Assembly: GCF_932526225.1 (NCBI RefSeq)
Contig: NC_064039.1
Location: 15,208,139 to 15,272,138, forward strand
Direction of reading: 5' to 3'
DNA: 64,000 bases
From: Nematostella vectensis
Lineage: Eukaryota; Cnidaria; Anthozoa; Actiniaria; Edwardsiidae
A program made the position numbers and the translations under genes. The notes under the pieces are model-generated. The model did not search any database. It was not told the DNA's origin and was given only the letters and a program-made list of their open reading frames with translations. Below, piece after piece: positions 12,625 through 23,300 of this stretch; position 1 is the first letter of the stretch, and every line of letters begins with the position of its first letter.

Positions 12625-14022
12625 TTATATTTGCAGATAGGTAGCATCCATAATTTTCACAAGCAAAGCAAATGGTACAACATAACACATTTGACTGGTG
12701 ACCCAGTAAATAGAATCCTTCTTGAAGAAAGGGTCTATTTCTTCCACAGAACCAACTCTGCCCATAAGTCTATATGAGAATGGTTGGATGTAAACCTGTA
12801 GCACAATCTGACCTGCCCTCTTGCTGTCATTCTCTGGATCCGTGTATCTCAGCTTCTCAGAGTCCAGATCAGCACAGATAATTGAAGGTGTTAATTTAGT
12901 GAGTGAATTACCCATCTCAGGGCCGGAATTTTCAGGCTCTGATTGAAACTTTGTCTGAAGAACATCTATAACATCACTTGGTTTTAGCGACATAAATGCC
13001 ATATTCCAGGAGCATGTGTTAACAGGGGGTTTGTCAGATGCCGCAAGCTGGAACCTGCACCAACCCATTGGTATAGAGTACTCGCGAGCAGGATCACCAC
13101 TTTTGTAAAGCGGCGTTTCTACCTCTTGACAGCAGTGATCACAATAGCATGGACTTAGTGCTGTAACATCAAATAAACTAACAGGCAGTTCTAGATGCTG
13201 AAGGAAGTGCACGCAGCTCTCCTGATAGTAACACTGAGTTCTAAATGTTTCAACTGAAATTGTGGAGTCTCTTGGTGATCCAACACTGCTCTTTTTTCTT
13301 GGTTTGTTTTTATCCTTGGGTGGAGGAGGGACACATGGTCTAGAGTCGTCCTTATGACATTTCTGATGTATATTCATACCACAGGTAGCACATTTTAATC
13401 CCTGACCTTTCAATCCCCACATAAACTTGCCACAGATATCGCACCATTTTGGCTGTTTGTAGTCATGCGTTTTGAAATCATGCACTGATACTTTAGGATT
13501 AGATTTCTTTCGGATGTCTTTATTATCAATGGAAGGCGGTTTCTCTGCATGAACTAAACGCCTTTGCAATTCTAATATGTCAACAACTAAGTCAACAATG
13601 TTTGGAAACCTCTTTTCATCTGTCTTACTTGTTGAATACATCCCATCTATGTAAAATAGCCGGTAATGTTCAACTTCACCACCAAATGTTAAAGACAAAC
13701 TATAATCTCCGGGAGCTGATAAGCTTTCTCGAACTAAGAATCGTCCATTGACTGTACCTCCCGCGCCTGTGAGCAGCTCGACAACTTGCTCACGTGAAAT
13801 CTTGCCATGGAATTCTTCTCCGAAATGACCAGGTCTGTTCGGCACGGGTTTCATGCAAGCAAGTCTTATAGGTTCTGGTGGTGCTGTGTCCTGTAAAGCC
13901 TGAAGCATTTGCTTCTCCCAATCCGTACCATTCGACGTGGACCCGTTGCCAATACTAGCGTCAGAATAATTCTCGTCTGAATTCATGTCCGCCATTAATG
14001 GTGAAACTCTTGATTGAAGCAT
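12625..14022 (-). CDS. SH2-C1 protein with novel-looking C-terminal module (465 aa, intronless ORF)
   Basis: A single uninterrupted ORF. Residues about 71-155 are an SH2 domain with the phosphotyrosine-binding FLVRES (95-100) and HYRLF. Residues 181-230 are a complete C1 zinc finger with exact spacing: H181, C194, C197, C211, C214, H219, C222, C230. SH2 followed by C1 is the N-terminal order of alpha2/beta2-chimaerins, but the RhoGAP domain is absent. Instead residues about 285-458 contain PCYCDHCCQE, EYSIPMGWCRF, IVLQVYIQPFSYR and SIYWVTSQMCYVVPFALLVK. As I recall them, the C-terminal region of NEURL4-like proteins and some invertebrate proteins has comparable CYC.xC / LPIGWCRF / VVLQV.I.PGSY / E(W).....VVLYGLLV blocks. 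The role is inferred to be a phosphotyrosine- and lipid/diacylglycerol-responsive adaptor. Start: the ATG at 14022, or the in-frame ATGGCGGAC nine codons later, which has better context. Confidence 0.88.
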   Translation of the reverse strand: MLQSRVSPLMADMNSDENYSDASIGNGSTSNGTDWEKQMLQALQDTAPPEPIRLACMKPVPNRPGHFGEEFHGKISREQVVELLTGAGGTVNGRFLVRESLSAPGDYSLSLTFGGEVEHYRLFYIDGMYSTSKTDEKRFPNIVDLVVDILELQRRLVHAEKPPSIDNKDIRKKSNPKVSVHDFKTHDYKQPKWCDICGKFMWGLKGQGLKCATCGMNIHQKCHKDDSRPCVPPPPKDKNKPRKKSSVGSPRDSTISVETFRTQCYYQESCVHFLQHLELPVSLFDVTALSPCYCDHCCQEVETPLYKSGDPAREYSIPMGWCRFQLAASDKPPVNTCSWNMAFMSLKPSDVIDVLQTKFQSEPENSGPEMGNSLTKLTPSIICADLDSEKLRYTDPENDSKRAGQIVLQVYIQPFSYRLMGRVGSVEEIDPFFKKDSIYWVTSQMCYVVPFALLVKIMDATYLQI

Positions 14023-14850
14023 TAGAAGTCCCTGATCGCAAAATATTCAGTCCTCGGTCCACACTCGATCTCTAGTACATAAAAAACATTGTAATTGTGT
14101 ACCTTATACAACGGGTCTTGTATAATCTCGGGCGACAGATTCGCTAATCACACTCGAAGAAACGCGAGGTCCCTCGGGGCTTTGGGAATTTTATAGAGAA
14201 CACAATTTTTCAATCCAACCTACGGGTATTAACATGTAATCCGATAAAATCTCAATCGATCGGTAATTTTAAGACCAAAGTGCCGTAGTAAGTAATCTGG
14301 GTATGCGAAAATAGCTATAAGAAGCCATAAACAAAATAAAGAAAAGGACTTCCGTGCAGCTTCGAACAGGAAGACATTTCTTGACCACAGAAGCTTGAAA
14401 TGAGCAGTGAAGGAGGCGTGCTCTCGACGTGACGTCTCACTTTTACTAGGACTCAATGTCACCTCTCAGCCAATCAGAACGCACAATTTGAGGAACCGGA
14501 AACAGTTTCTTAGTGTCGGCAGAATTAAAGTTTTTACTTACTTGTTATTTCAACACTCTGAAAAACAGTCAAAATCATTCGCAATAATTTGAATAACTAG
14601 GTTTATCAAATGACCTTTAATCATTAGGATAAATACAATATTGTGGTTTAAACGCCTCACATCGAAGTCTATAATAAAAAAAAAAATGAAAGGTCCTTGT
14701 CAAAGAAAAAAAAGAACACGTAAATTTTATGAACTAAAAAATCTATCAGCAAATGACAGGCCAGGAGTACGGTGGCCCGTATATGTCATGCGAAAATTAG
14801 AACACAACGTATTCACAAAACTAAAAACACAATCGCAAATAGCAAAACAC
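14023..14850. other. promoter/5' flank of the SH2-C1 gene; otherwise no gene seen
   Basis: The region upstream of the minus-strand start contains only short random ORFs. A 5' UTR intron cannot be excluded. Confidence 0.3.
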
Positions 14851-14859
14851 ATTCGCTAA

Positions 14860-15120
14860 TGGCAAAAACACATTCACAAAACCTAAAACACATTCGCAAA
14901 ACCTCAAGACGCATTTGCAAAACCTCAAAACACATTCACAATACTTCAAAACACATTCGCAAAACCTCAAAACACATTCGAAAAAACTCAAAACACATTC
15001 GCAAAAAACTCAAAACACATTCGAAGAACCTCAAAACACATTCGCAAAAACCTCAAAACACATTCGCAAAACCTCAAAACACATTCGCAAAACCTCAAAA
15101 CACATTCGCAAAACCTCAAA
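14860..15120. repeat. minisatellite, about 21-bp unit (ACATTCGCAAAACCTCAAAAC)
   Basis: About 12 tandem copies of a 19-21 bp unit with small A-run length changes. It directly abuts the zinc-ribbon-like exon at 15126. Translations of the repeat in either strand (KTHSQNLKTHS, RFCECVL) are artefacts. Confidence 0.92.
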
Positions 15121-15125
15121 CTTAG

Positions 15126-15695
15126 GCCACTCGTGCGGCCTAAAGCTCCAAGATACTTTTCTGTTTTGTCCTCAATGTGGCAACAAATCAAGCAAAGAGA
15201 AAGAGGTTAAGTCTGTAAAGTTTTATAGTGCCTTTTCACAAGAAAAGAACAAATAGAGGGCAAAGTTCTTTGGCTCAAAGCCAAAAGTTTTGGTTTTAAT
15301 CTGGCATTCGTATTGGTATTCCTTGATTTATTCCACACAGGAGGCGTACAAAAACTGTATAAGTTTATCACTGGAAGTGACCGCTTCACACCCCTTGGCT
15401 TGGAGAAGACAATCGCTGTCAAGTTCAAGTATGGGTGTGGACAGGGTTCAGGTGCAGGCCAACGGGATCAACCTGTGATCCAAGCATATTGTTGCCGGTC
15501 CACTACCAAGATTATGAGGCATCAACCTGTGATCCAAGCATATTGTTGCCGGTCCACTACCAAGATTATGAGGCATCAACCTGTGATCCAAGCATATTGT
15601 TGCCGGTCCACTACCAAGATTATGAGGCATTAGAGGAGGCACTAAACACAGCAATGGATGAGGGAGCTAGGTTTGGATTAATTCAAGTTCATTAA
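15126..15695 (+). pseudogene. zinc-ribbon gene remnant (two exon-like pieces)
   Basis: 15126-15205 follows TTAG and reads HSCGLKLQDTFLFCPQCGNK, a CxC...CPxCG zinc-ribbon half, ending before GTTAAG. A second piece follows CACAG at 15340 and reads GVQKLYKFITGSDRFTPLGL and TIAVKFKYGCGQ. After that the sensible frame shifts: the last part reads CDPSILLPVHYQDYEALEE and ends ARFGLIQVH with a stop at 15693-15695. The phases of the two pieces do not match (0 versus 1), and the frame changes near a 54-bp triplication. I therefore read this as a degraded or misassembled gene of a lineage-specific family that I cannot name. Confidence 0.4.
15469..15630 (+). repeat. 54-bp tandem triplication within exon-like sequence
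   Basis: Three identical 54-bp units (15469-15522, 15523-15576, 15577-15630), each beginning CAACCTGTGATCC and ending TATGAGGCAT. As 54 is divisible by three, each adds 18 residues (TCDPSILLPVHYQDYEAS in one frame). The identity of the copies points to recent duplication. Confidence 0.95.
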
Positions 15696-17700
15696 TTAAC
15701 AAGTCAATGACCTCCATATCCAGTATAAAATTGGATATATGCTGCTCTGCTTTTTTTTTTTATAAATTTCTTTAACAAAAGTGGCTTGTTCTGCTTTTCT
15801 TTCACAGAAAGTAAGATATAATTATTGTTTAAATTGAAATAGGAGTATATTTTGGGTGAAGTTGGTTAAGATAGAAAATGGGAGATTTGGTATATATTCT
15901 TTTAATGTTGTTAGTGTAAATGGTAAATGACTAATCTTAAGACTGAAGGTGCTTGCGTGTACTATTAATATTACATCCTCGGGAAGCCAGGGCATCATGC
16001 TCAGCATAGCGAGGTGCAAAATGGAGGAGGGAGGAGGTGAGTTTTGGGGAAAGAAGAAAAAGGGAAATGGTTAGCCCAACCAGGGCCTGTTATTTCTAAC
16101 CCCTCTTGGAACTGGCTTTTGGGCGTCTTCTCTTCCTTTCCCACCCCCTCCGCACCTCGGTACACTGACCATGACGCCCTGGGTTCCCGGGGATTATAAT
16201 AATAATAGTTTGATTTATTCCTCACCATTTGGTAGAAATTTTAAAGCCCGCCAATCTGATGTGCGGTTGCATAGGCTATAAACCACCCTATAATGTTCAT
16301 TTTCAGTAGCAAACTGAATCTGTTTGAACCACAGTGAAATTCAATCCATCCTAAAATTAAAATAACTCAATTATATTTCTAATGTATCAAATAATGCAGG
16401 GTACCGTAAGTTGTATTTTTGATGGCAGTTTTATAAATTCAAAACAAAAACAAAACAATAGTGTCACGCAAGTCAGATCTACAGACTTTAGTGAGATCCA
16501 TGGTTCCTTTTGGTGGTAGAACTGTCATTTGCCAATTACCATTTGCCTTGTGTGCTGACAATGATTATGGAAATAGGTGTATATAGAGAAAAGGTATATA
16601 TATATAGAACTGTGTACAAAATGCAAAGTTTGATTAGATAGAAAATGCTAATGGCTATACCACGACCACCACAGACTGTTATTGTTTTACTTATACCATG
16701 GCATCTTAGGAAATTAATTATTAAATTTCCTACAAACCTTGGGATCAAGAGTTAGTCCCTCCACCTGCGGCATAGGGACTTTTAACAAGCCATCCCTTGA
16801 TTTGTGGGGAAATTTAATCCTTGGATTTCCCTTGTAAACTAACAATGAATGCAGTTATCTGCTTAAAGGTTAGTGTGTAATGGGCTTTATAATGTGATAG
16901 GTTCAATAGTAAATGTGATTTTTGCGACCAACTTTAGCATCAAATCAACGTTCGTGAGCGGATTTCTCGAACTAGACTGATATGTTTTGTGATTCTTTGT
17001 TATCTTCCAAAGCAATACTCCCTTCTTATGTGTTTCTCTTATTATCTTCGCAGGACATTATGATAGAGATAGTAAAATGTGCTCGAGTTGCAAGCCAGAA
17101 AAGAAAGAAGTTTGAGGTATAAGGAATGTATCAATGCGTAAATCGCAAGAAACGAATAAAAACTTTGTAAACTTAAGTTATTCACTAATCACTGTACTTA
17201 CATCTAAAGCGCCTATGCTTTATAAACTGTTACTTGAAGCACAAAATTGAATAACTTAGCTTAGTAAAAACCTAGTAATCAGTCTTGCACCTAAAATTTG
17301 TCCAGATATTTATTTTGAATATCTAATGTTACTGTAGTTGGTTAGCCTACCAGGTTCAAATTTAAATGGTGCATATAGAGGCATTAAGCTTCTAGCTTCT
17401 TATCTGAATATACAAAGATGGAGGAGGAAGCAGTTCTTTTGGAAAACCATAATGACGCCAAAAAGGGTAATGTTCAAAAGCTGTTAAAGTTGTTATAGAA
17501 AAATAATATTGTGTATGTTTGTTTCAGCTTTGTTATGTTCGGACACTTGTTAGTAATTTTGTCCTGGATACCTTATGTCAAATGACTATTATTTTTCAAA
17601 CATTTTTTCAACTTATATTTTTGTTATTTTTTAAACTGAATTGTTTAATTAAATGATTTGTCAAATTCACAATAACGTCTTGGTGTTTCTAAATTACTCT
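15696..17700. other. region without a supported gene
   Basis: AT-rich sequence with short ORFs only. Two isolated exon-like pieces, at about 17054-17119 and 17419-17467, are discussed under rejected observations. Confidence 0.3.
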
Positions 17701-17739
17701 AATTTCTCCAGTCTTAAACCCCTGAAGTAGGTGGAGTTT

Positions 17740-18180
17740 AAACGGCCATTTTATAAAAACAGGGGGGAGGGGGTTGAAATCATCCCTTTAGTTACCCAAT
17801 TAGTAGGGGGAAATAACAAAATAGGGAGTAAAAATTGACTCCCATTTTGAGGGTGAATTGTACTCTTTTAATGGAGTAACTACAAGCAACCTAGTAAATT
17901 ACTCCACTTAGCTATTCCCTAAAGTGGGTAAAATCTACTCCCCTGAGAGAGTAGGAAAAAAAGGAGTAAAAAATTACTCCATTTTGAGGGTAAATTGTAC
18001 TCCTTTAATGGAGTAATAGCAAGCAACCTAGCAAATCACTCCCTTTAGTTACTCCCCTACAGGGGTAAAATTTACTCCCTTGAGAGAGTAGAAAAAAGGG
18101 AGAAAAAATTACTCCAAAAAGGGAGTCATTTTGTACCTAGGTTTTTTACTCCCTTTTTGGAGTTAAAACTACTCTCTGAA
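17740..18180. repeat. tandem/inverted ACTCC-GGAGT repeat (MITE-like)
   Basis: Two units of about 130 bp (about 17815-17945 and 17950-18075) share AAATTGACTCC-type, TTTTGAGGGT, ATTGTACTC and TTTAATGGAGTAA segments. The sequence is dense in short inverted pairs of GGAGTAA/TTACTCC and GGGAGT/ACTCCC, so it could fold into a long hairpin. No coding potential. Confidence 0.65.
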
Positions 18181-18182
18181 AC

Positions 18183-20510
18183 TAACAGTGTAGGATCCGG
18201 ATAATCCACGATAATGGGATCCGGATAATCCAAGATTCCTTTCGGCCTACTTTTGTGGTTTTCTGTCCCACCACGGCCCCTGTGCGGCAAGGCTGAAAAG
18301 GTTATATATACATATATGCGAGGTGAGGTGAAAAGGTTATATATATATATATATATATGCGAGGTGGGCTGAAAAGGTTATATATATATATATGCGAGGT
18401 GAGGTGAAAAGGTTATATATATGCGAGGTAAAGTGAAAAGGTTATATATATATGCGAGGTGAGGTGAAAGGTTTTATATATATATGCGAGGTGAGGTGAA
18501 AAGGTTATATATATGCGAGGTGAGGTTAAAAGGTTATATATATATGCGAGGTGGGCTGAAAAGGTTATATATATATATGCGAGGTGAGGTGAAAAGGTTA
18601 TATATATGCGAGGTGAGGTGAAAAGGTTATATATATGCGAGGTGAGGTGAAAAGGTTATATATAGGTGAGGTTAGGTGAAAAGGTTATATATATGCGAGG
18701 TGAGGTGAAAAGGTTATATATATATGCGAGGTGAGGTGAAAGGGTTATATATATACGAGGTTAGGTGAAAATGTTATATATATATGCGAGGTGAGGTGAA
18801 AAGGTTATATATATATATGCGAGGTGGGCTGAAAAGGTTATATATATATGCGAGGTGAGGTGAAAAGGTTATATATATGCGAGGTGAGGTGAAAAGGTTA
18901 TATATATGCGAGTTGGGGTGAAAAGGTTATATATATATGCGATGTGAGGTGAAAGGGTTATATATATGCGAGGTTAGGTGAAAATGTTATATATATGCGA
19001 GGCGAGGTGAAAAGGTTATATATATGCGAGGTGGGCTGAAAAGGTTATATATATGCGAGGTGAGGTGAAAAGGTTATATATATGCGAGGTAAAGTGAAAA
19101 GGTTATATATATATGCGAGGTGAGGTGAAAGGTTTTATATATATATGCGAGGTGAGGTGAAAAGGTTATATATATGCGAGGTGAGGTTAAAAGGTTATAT
19201 ATATATGCGAGGTGGGCTGAAAAGGTTATATATATATATGCGAGGTGAGGTGAAAAGGTTATATATATGCGAGGTGAGGTGAAAAGGTTATATATATGCG
19301 AGGTGAGGTGAAAAGGTTATATATAGGTGAGGTTAGGTGAAAAGGTTATATATATGCGAGGTGAGGTGAAAAGGTTATATATATATGCGAGGTGAGGTGA
19401 AAGGGTTATATATATACGAGGTTAGGTGAAAATGTTATATATATATGCGAGGTGAGGTGAAAAGGTTATATATATATATGCGAGGTGGGCTGAAAATGTT
19501 ATATATATGCGAGGCGAGGTGAAAAGGTTATATATATGCGAGGTGAGGTGAAAAGGTTATATATATGCGAGTTGGGGTGAAAAGGTTATATATATATGCG
19601 ATGTGAGGTGAAAGGGTTATATATATGCGAGGTTAGGTGAAAATGTTATATATATGCGAGGCGAGGTGAAAAGGTTATATATATGCGAGGTGGGCTGAAA
19701 AGGTTATATATATGCGAGGTGAGGTGAAAAGGTTATATATATGCGAGGTAAAGTGAAAAGGTTATATATATATGCGAGGTGAGGTGAAAGGTTTTATATA
19801 TATATGCGAGGTGAGGTGAAAAGGTTATATATATGCGAGGTGAGGTTAAAAGGTTATATATATATGCGAGGTGGGCTGAAAAGGTTATATATATATGCGA
19901 GGTGAGGTGAAAAGGTTATATATATGCGAGGTGAGGTGAAAAGGTTATATATATGCGAGGTGAGGTGAAAAGGTTATATATAGGTGAGGTTAGGTGAAAA
20001 GGTTATATATATGCGAGGTGAGGTGAAAAGGTTATATATATATGCGAGGTGAGGTGAAAGGGTTATATATATACGAGGTTAGGTGAAAATGTTATATATA
20101 TATGCGAGGTGAGGTGAAAAGGTTATATATATATATGCGAGGTGGGCTGAAAAGGTTATATATATATGCGAGGTGAGGTGAAAAGGTTATATATATGCGA
20201 GGTGAGGTGAAAAGGTTATATATATGCGAGTTGGGGTGAAAAGGTTATATATATATGCGATGTGAGGTGAAAGGGTTATATATATGCGAGGTTAGGTGAA
20301 AATGTTATATATATGCGAGGCGAGGTGAAAAGGTTATATATATGCGAGGTGGGCTGAAAAGGTTATATATATGCGAGGTGAGGTGAAAAGGTCATATATA
20401 TGCGATGTGAGGTGAGTCTACCTTTTAAACGTCTATACCAAATTTGTTTCATATATTCCTTTTTTTTAGTAGGTGGAACCTACTTTTAATTGGTTTCAAG
20501 AACTTAGCCG
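18183..20510. mobile_element. putative non-autonomous element carrying the satellite (copy 1)
   Basis: Left flank about 18183-18290 (GGATCCGGATAATCCACG, then TTTTCTGTCCCACC) and right flank about 20412-20510 (GGTGAGTCTACCTTT, then the hairpin AGTAGGTGGAACCTACT and GGTTTCAA) both reappear at 24985-25505, where the satellite is missing. The shared ends on both sides suggest one repeat family whose interior differs between copies. Confidence 0.5.
18291..20411. repeat. AT-rich satellite, ~27-33 bp unit, with ~660-bp higher-order repeat
   Basis: About 70 units of GCGAGGTGAGGTGAAAAGGTTATATATAT-like sequence, differing in TA-run length and in point variants (AAAGTG, GGGCTG, GGTTAGG, GTTGGGG). The order of variants repeats: the GCGAGGTAAAG variant lies near 18423, 19083 and 19743, giving a period near 660 bp and slightly over three copies. 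This is a true higher-order structure produced by duplication of multi-unit blocks. Confidence 0.95.
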
Positions 20511-21177
20511 GTTACATATCCTTCTAACGGTATTCAAGCTTGTAAAGTGTATTGCTGTAAAATTGTGTTTTCTTTTCGTTTTTTTTTATCCTATTTAAAG
20601 ACTTCATATCGTTGTGCAAATGATGAACTAAAAAGTTCAATTAAGTAAATATAGTTACGTTGTAACTATTTATTAACACAGTCCCAGACACTCCTTAAAA
20701 TTAATGCCCACATTAGAAAGAAAGTTTTTTTCAAATCTTCCTTTTTCCCATACTCTAGCCTTTTTGTACTTCTCAGGAAATTTCTGCCTGCACGTTCATT
20801 ACCCTGTTCAGAGCCTTGAACGTAGTTAGCTTGAGTTAACGTAGGGATTGCTAACGCCTTTAAGATTGATGTAAATTCATAAATAAAAGATGTGAAGAAT
20901 CCCTTATGATTCTGTTCCACAGGGCGGCTATGATGAGGACTCTTCTATACATCTTATCTGTCACTATGTTGGTATGGCAACTTCTCAATGCTCAGAATGA
21001 TTGCAATTCGCCTGCTCTGTATGATGTAAAAAACTACATTTTACAAGGTCACGTGATCAAAACTGTTAACATGGCAGCGATACTATCTTGTTTCGAAGCC
21101 TGTACGAAAGACAGCGCCTGTTGGACCATCAATTTCAAATTGTAAGTTTGCAAATCTTTGTCTTTAAAAATAGGGAT

Positions 21178-21327
21178 TCTTCCCCTTCTTCTTCTTTTTC
21201 ATCTTCTTCTTTTTCTTTTTCTTCTTCTTTTTCTTCTTCCCCTTCTTCTTCTTCTTCTTCCTCCTCTTCTTCTTCTACTTCCTCTTCTTCTTCTTCTTCT
21301 TCATCTCCTTCCTCTTCTTCTTCTTCA

Positions 21328-21359
<32 letters not shown>

Positions 21360-21399
21360 TTCTTCTTCTTCTTCTTCTTCTTCTTCTTCTTTAGCTTCA

Positions 21400-21431
<32 letters not shown>

Positions 21432-21441
21432 CTCTTCTTCT

Positions 21442-21473
<32 letters not shown>

Positions 21474-21498
21474 TTCTTCTTCTTCTTCTTCTTCTTCA

Positions 21499-21530
<32 letters not shown>

Positions 21531-21945
21531 TTCTTCTTCTTCTTCTTCTTCTTCTTCTTCTTCTTCTATTTCTTCTTCTTCTTCTTCTTCTTCTTCTTCT
21601 TCTTCTTCTTCTTCTTCTTCTTCTTCTTCTTCTTCTTCTTCTTCTTCTTCATCTTCATCTTCATCTTCTTCTTCTTCATCTTCTTCCTCTTCTTCTTCTT
21701 CTTCTTTTTCTTCTTCTTCTTTTTCTTCTTCATCTTCTTCTTCTTCATCTTCTTCCTCTTCTTCTTCATCTTCTTCTTCTTCTTCTTCTTCTTCTTCTTC
21801 TTCTTCTTCTCCTCCTCCTCCTTCTTCTTCTTCTTCTTCTTCTTCTTCTTCTTCTTCTTCTTCTTCTTCTTCTTCTTCTTCTTCTTCTTCTTCTTCTTCT
21901 TCTTCTTCTTCTTCTCCTTTATCTTCTTCTTCTTCTTCTTCTGGG
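21178..21945. repeat. (TTC)n trinucleotide array in intron 1 of the discoidin gene
   Basis: About 770 bp of TTC with CTC, ATC and TTT variants, starting about 37 bp after the exon 1 donor. Blocks of variant order recur. The long poly-Ser and poly-Lys open frames here are translation artefacts. Confidence 0.97.
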
Positions 21946-23029
21946 GTCTACACATAGCAGAAGGCCCCACGCGAATTTCCACTGAGCAATTATTGAACTT
22001 ATTTTTACATAACTGTTCTTAATAGATCGAGCTGCGAGCTGAACTCCGACTCCCACTTGTCCCATCCACATGACTTGACGCCTTACTCAGGCTCTTACTA
22101 CGCTGTCGTCTAGCCGCTGACCACATGTAGTGATGCAGACTGCAGCACGAATACCACGTGTGTGGTGACGGCGAATGGCAAAGGATACGCGTGTGGTACG
22201 TAAGAGATATAAGGTTCTTGCAACCGAATAACACATATTAGATGGTCATCGATCGACTAGTTTCCAAATATTTCCCCGGTTTTTTTTTTTGCATAAAAAG
22301 AGCACCAGCTAATGTATAGTAATATGATGACAATAAAGTCTTAAAATCAGACTTACACAGATGATAAATCCCCAAAATACTTGTGGCCTTTATGACACAA
22401 AAAGAGTGTATAGCGCATCGTTACCTTACCGGCCCGCTCGTATATTTCATTATTTCCCAGAATGCAGTGCCGCCCTCGGCATGCAAGATCGCCGAATCAC
22501 TGACTAACAGCTAAAGTCATCTTCTGAAATTGACAAGATGGCAAAGGCAAAGTCTGGAAGGCTACGTGGGTAAAGTCAATGTAGATTGGGGTGCCTGGAT
22601 TGCGAAATACACCAATACATCACAATCATTAGTGTTGATTTCCAAGAGTGCATGATTGTCCGAAAGGTGGCATCTCAAGGATTGGGAAGAAACAGTTGGT
22701 TTGTCAAGAGCTATACCATCGATTACACCATGGATGAAGCAAGCTGGTCAGATTATAGAAGCGGCGTGGTTGCAAAGGTTTGCCCGTCGTCTAACTGTCC
22801 GTGCGTCTGTTCCATTGTTGTATGTTCGTGGGTTATAATAGTATGAAATGAAATCTTAAAAGAACCATCTAAAACAAAATGTTTTTCACTGGTGGGGGAG
22901 GGCATGGGGGGTGACTCCCCCCAAATATGTGTAGTCGAAAGAAATTAATAACTCTAAGAAATAGCAAAAGGGTCATTGATCCCTAAGGGATGGAAGCTAA
23001 AACAAAACGAATGATAATTTTGATTGACG

Positions 23030-23300
23030 TGTCTGATTACTAAATTAGGACAATCACGAAAGACCTATCACTTGATTAAACCGGACATCTTTGAGGTTTG
23101 ACAGGAAGTTCGGTACAATCACGAGACCTATAACTTGGTTAAACCGGACATCTTTGAGGTTTGACTACCCTGGTTCCAGAGCCTCGTGCGTCTCTCTATT
23201 TAGTGGCCAGCCCAACCTCGCTGGCCACTGAATAGAGAGACGCACGAGGCTCTGGGACCAGGGTAAGGTTTGACAGGAAGTTTGATACAATAACAGGGCT
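23030..23300. repeat. about 60-bp tandem repeat interrupted by a hairpin element
   Basis: The unit with ACAATCACGA, GACCTAT, ACTTG.TTAAACCGGACATC and TTTGAGGTTTGACAGGAAGTT occurs about twice to three times (about 23050-23110, 23110-23165, remnant 23266-23300). The hairpin at 23167-23264 splits the last copy and is followed by a repeat of GGTTTGAC. Confidence 0.7.
23167..23264. mobile_element. 98-bp hairpin MITE (ACCCTGGTTCCAGAGCC arms)
   Basis: Arms of about 45 bp are inverted copies with about two mismatches and an 8-bp loop. It sits inside a small tandem repeat in intron 3 of the discoidin gene. Its ends are similar to those at 9913-10032. Confidence 0.75.

Noticed and set aside
14772..15256. 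ORFs through the TTCGCAAAACCTC minisatellite continuing into the zinc-ribbon piece
   Set aside because: The repeat part is artefactual; only the part after 15126 looks protein-like.
17054..17119. Exon-like piece ending ATGTGCTCGAGTTGCAAGCC (MCSSCK..) with good AG and GT
   Set aside because: It is too short, either of two frames is possible, and there is no matching partner exon; it could be the 3' end of the 15.1-kb zinc-ribbon gene, but this cannot be shown.
17419..17467. Possible first coding exon MEEEAVLLENHNDAKK before GTAATG
   Set aside because: No downstream exon continues it before the satellite; one short acidic frame is not enough evidence.
21088..21957. Long poly-serine (+) and poly-lysine (-) open frames
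   Set aside because: They are translations of the (TTC)n array in an intron; no domain, no splice logic.
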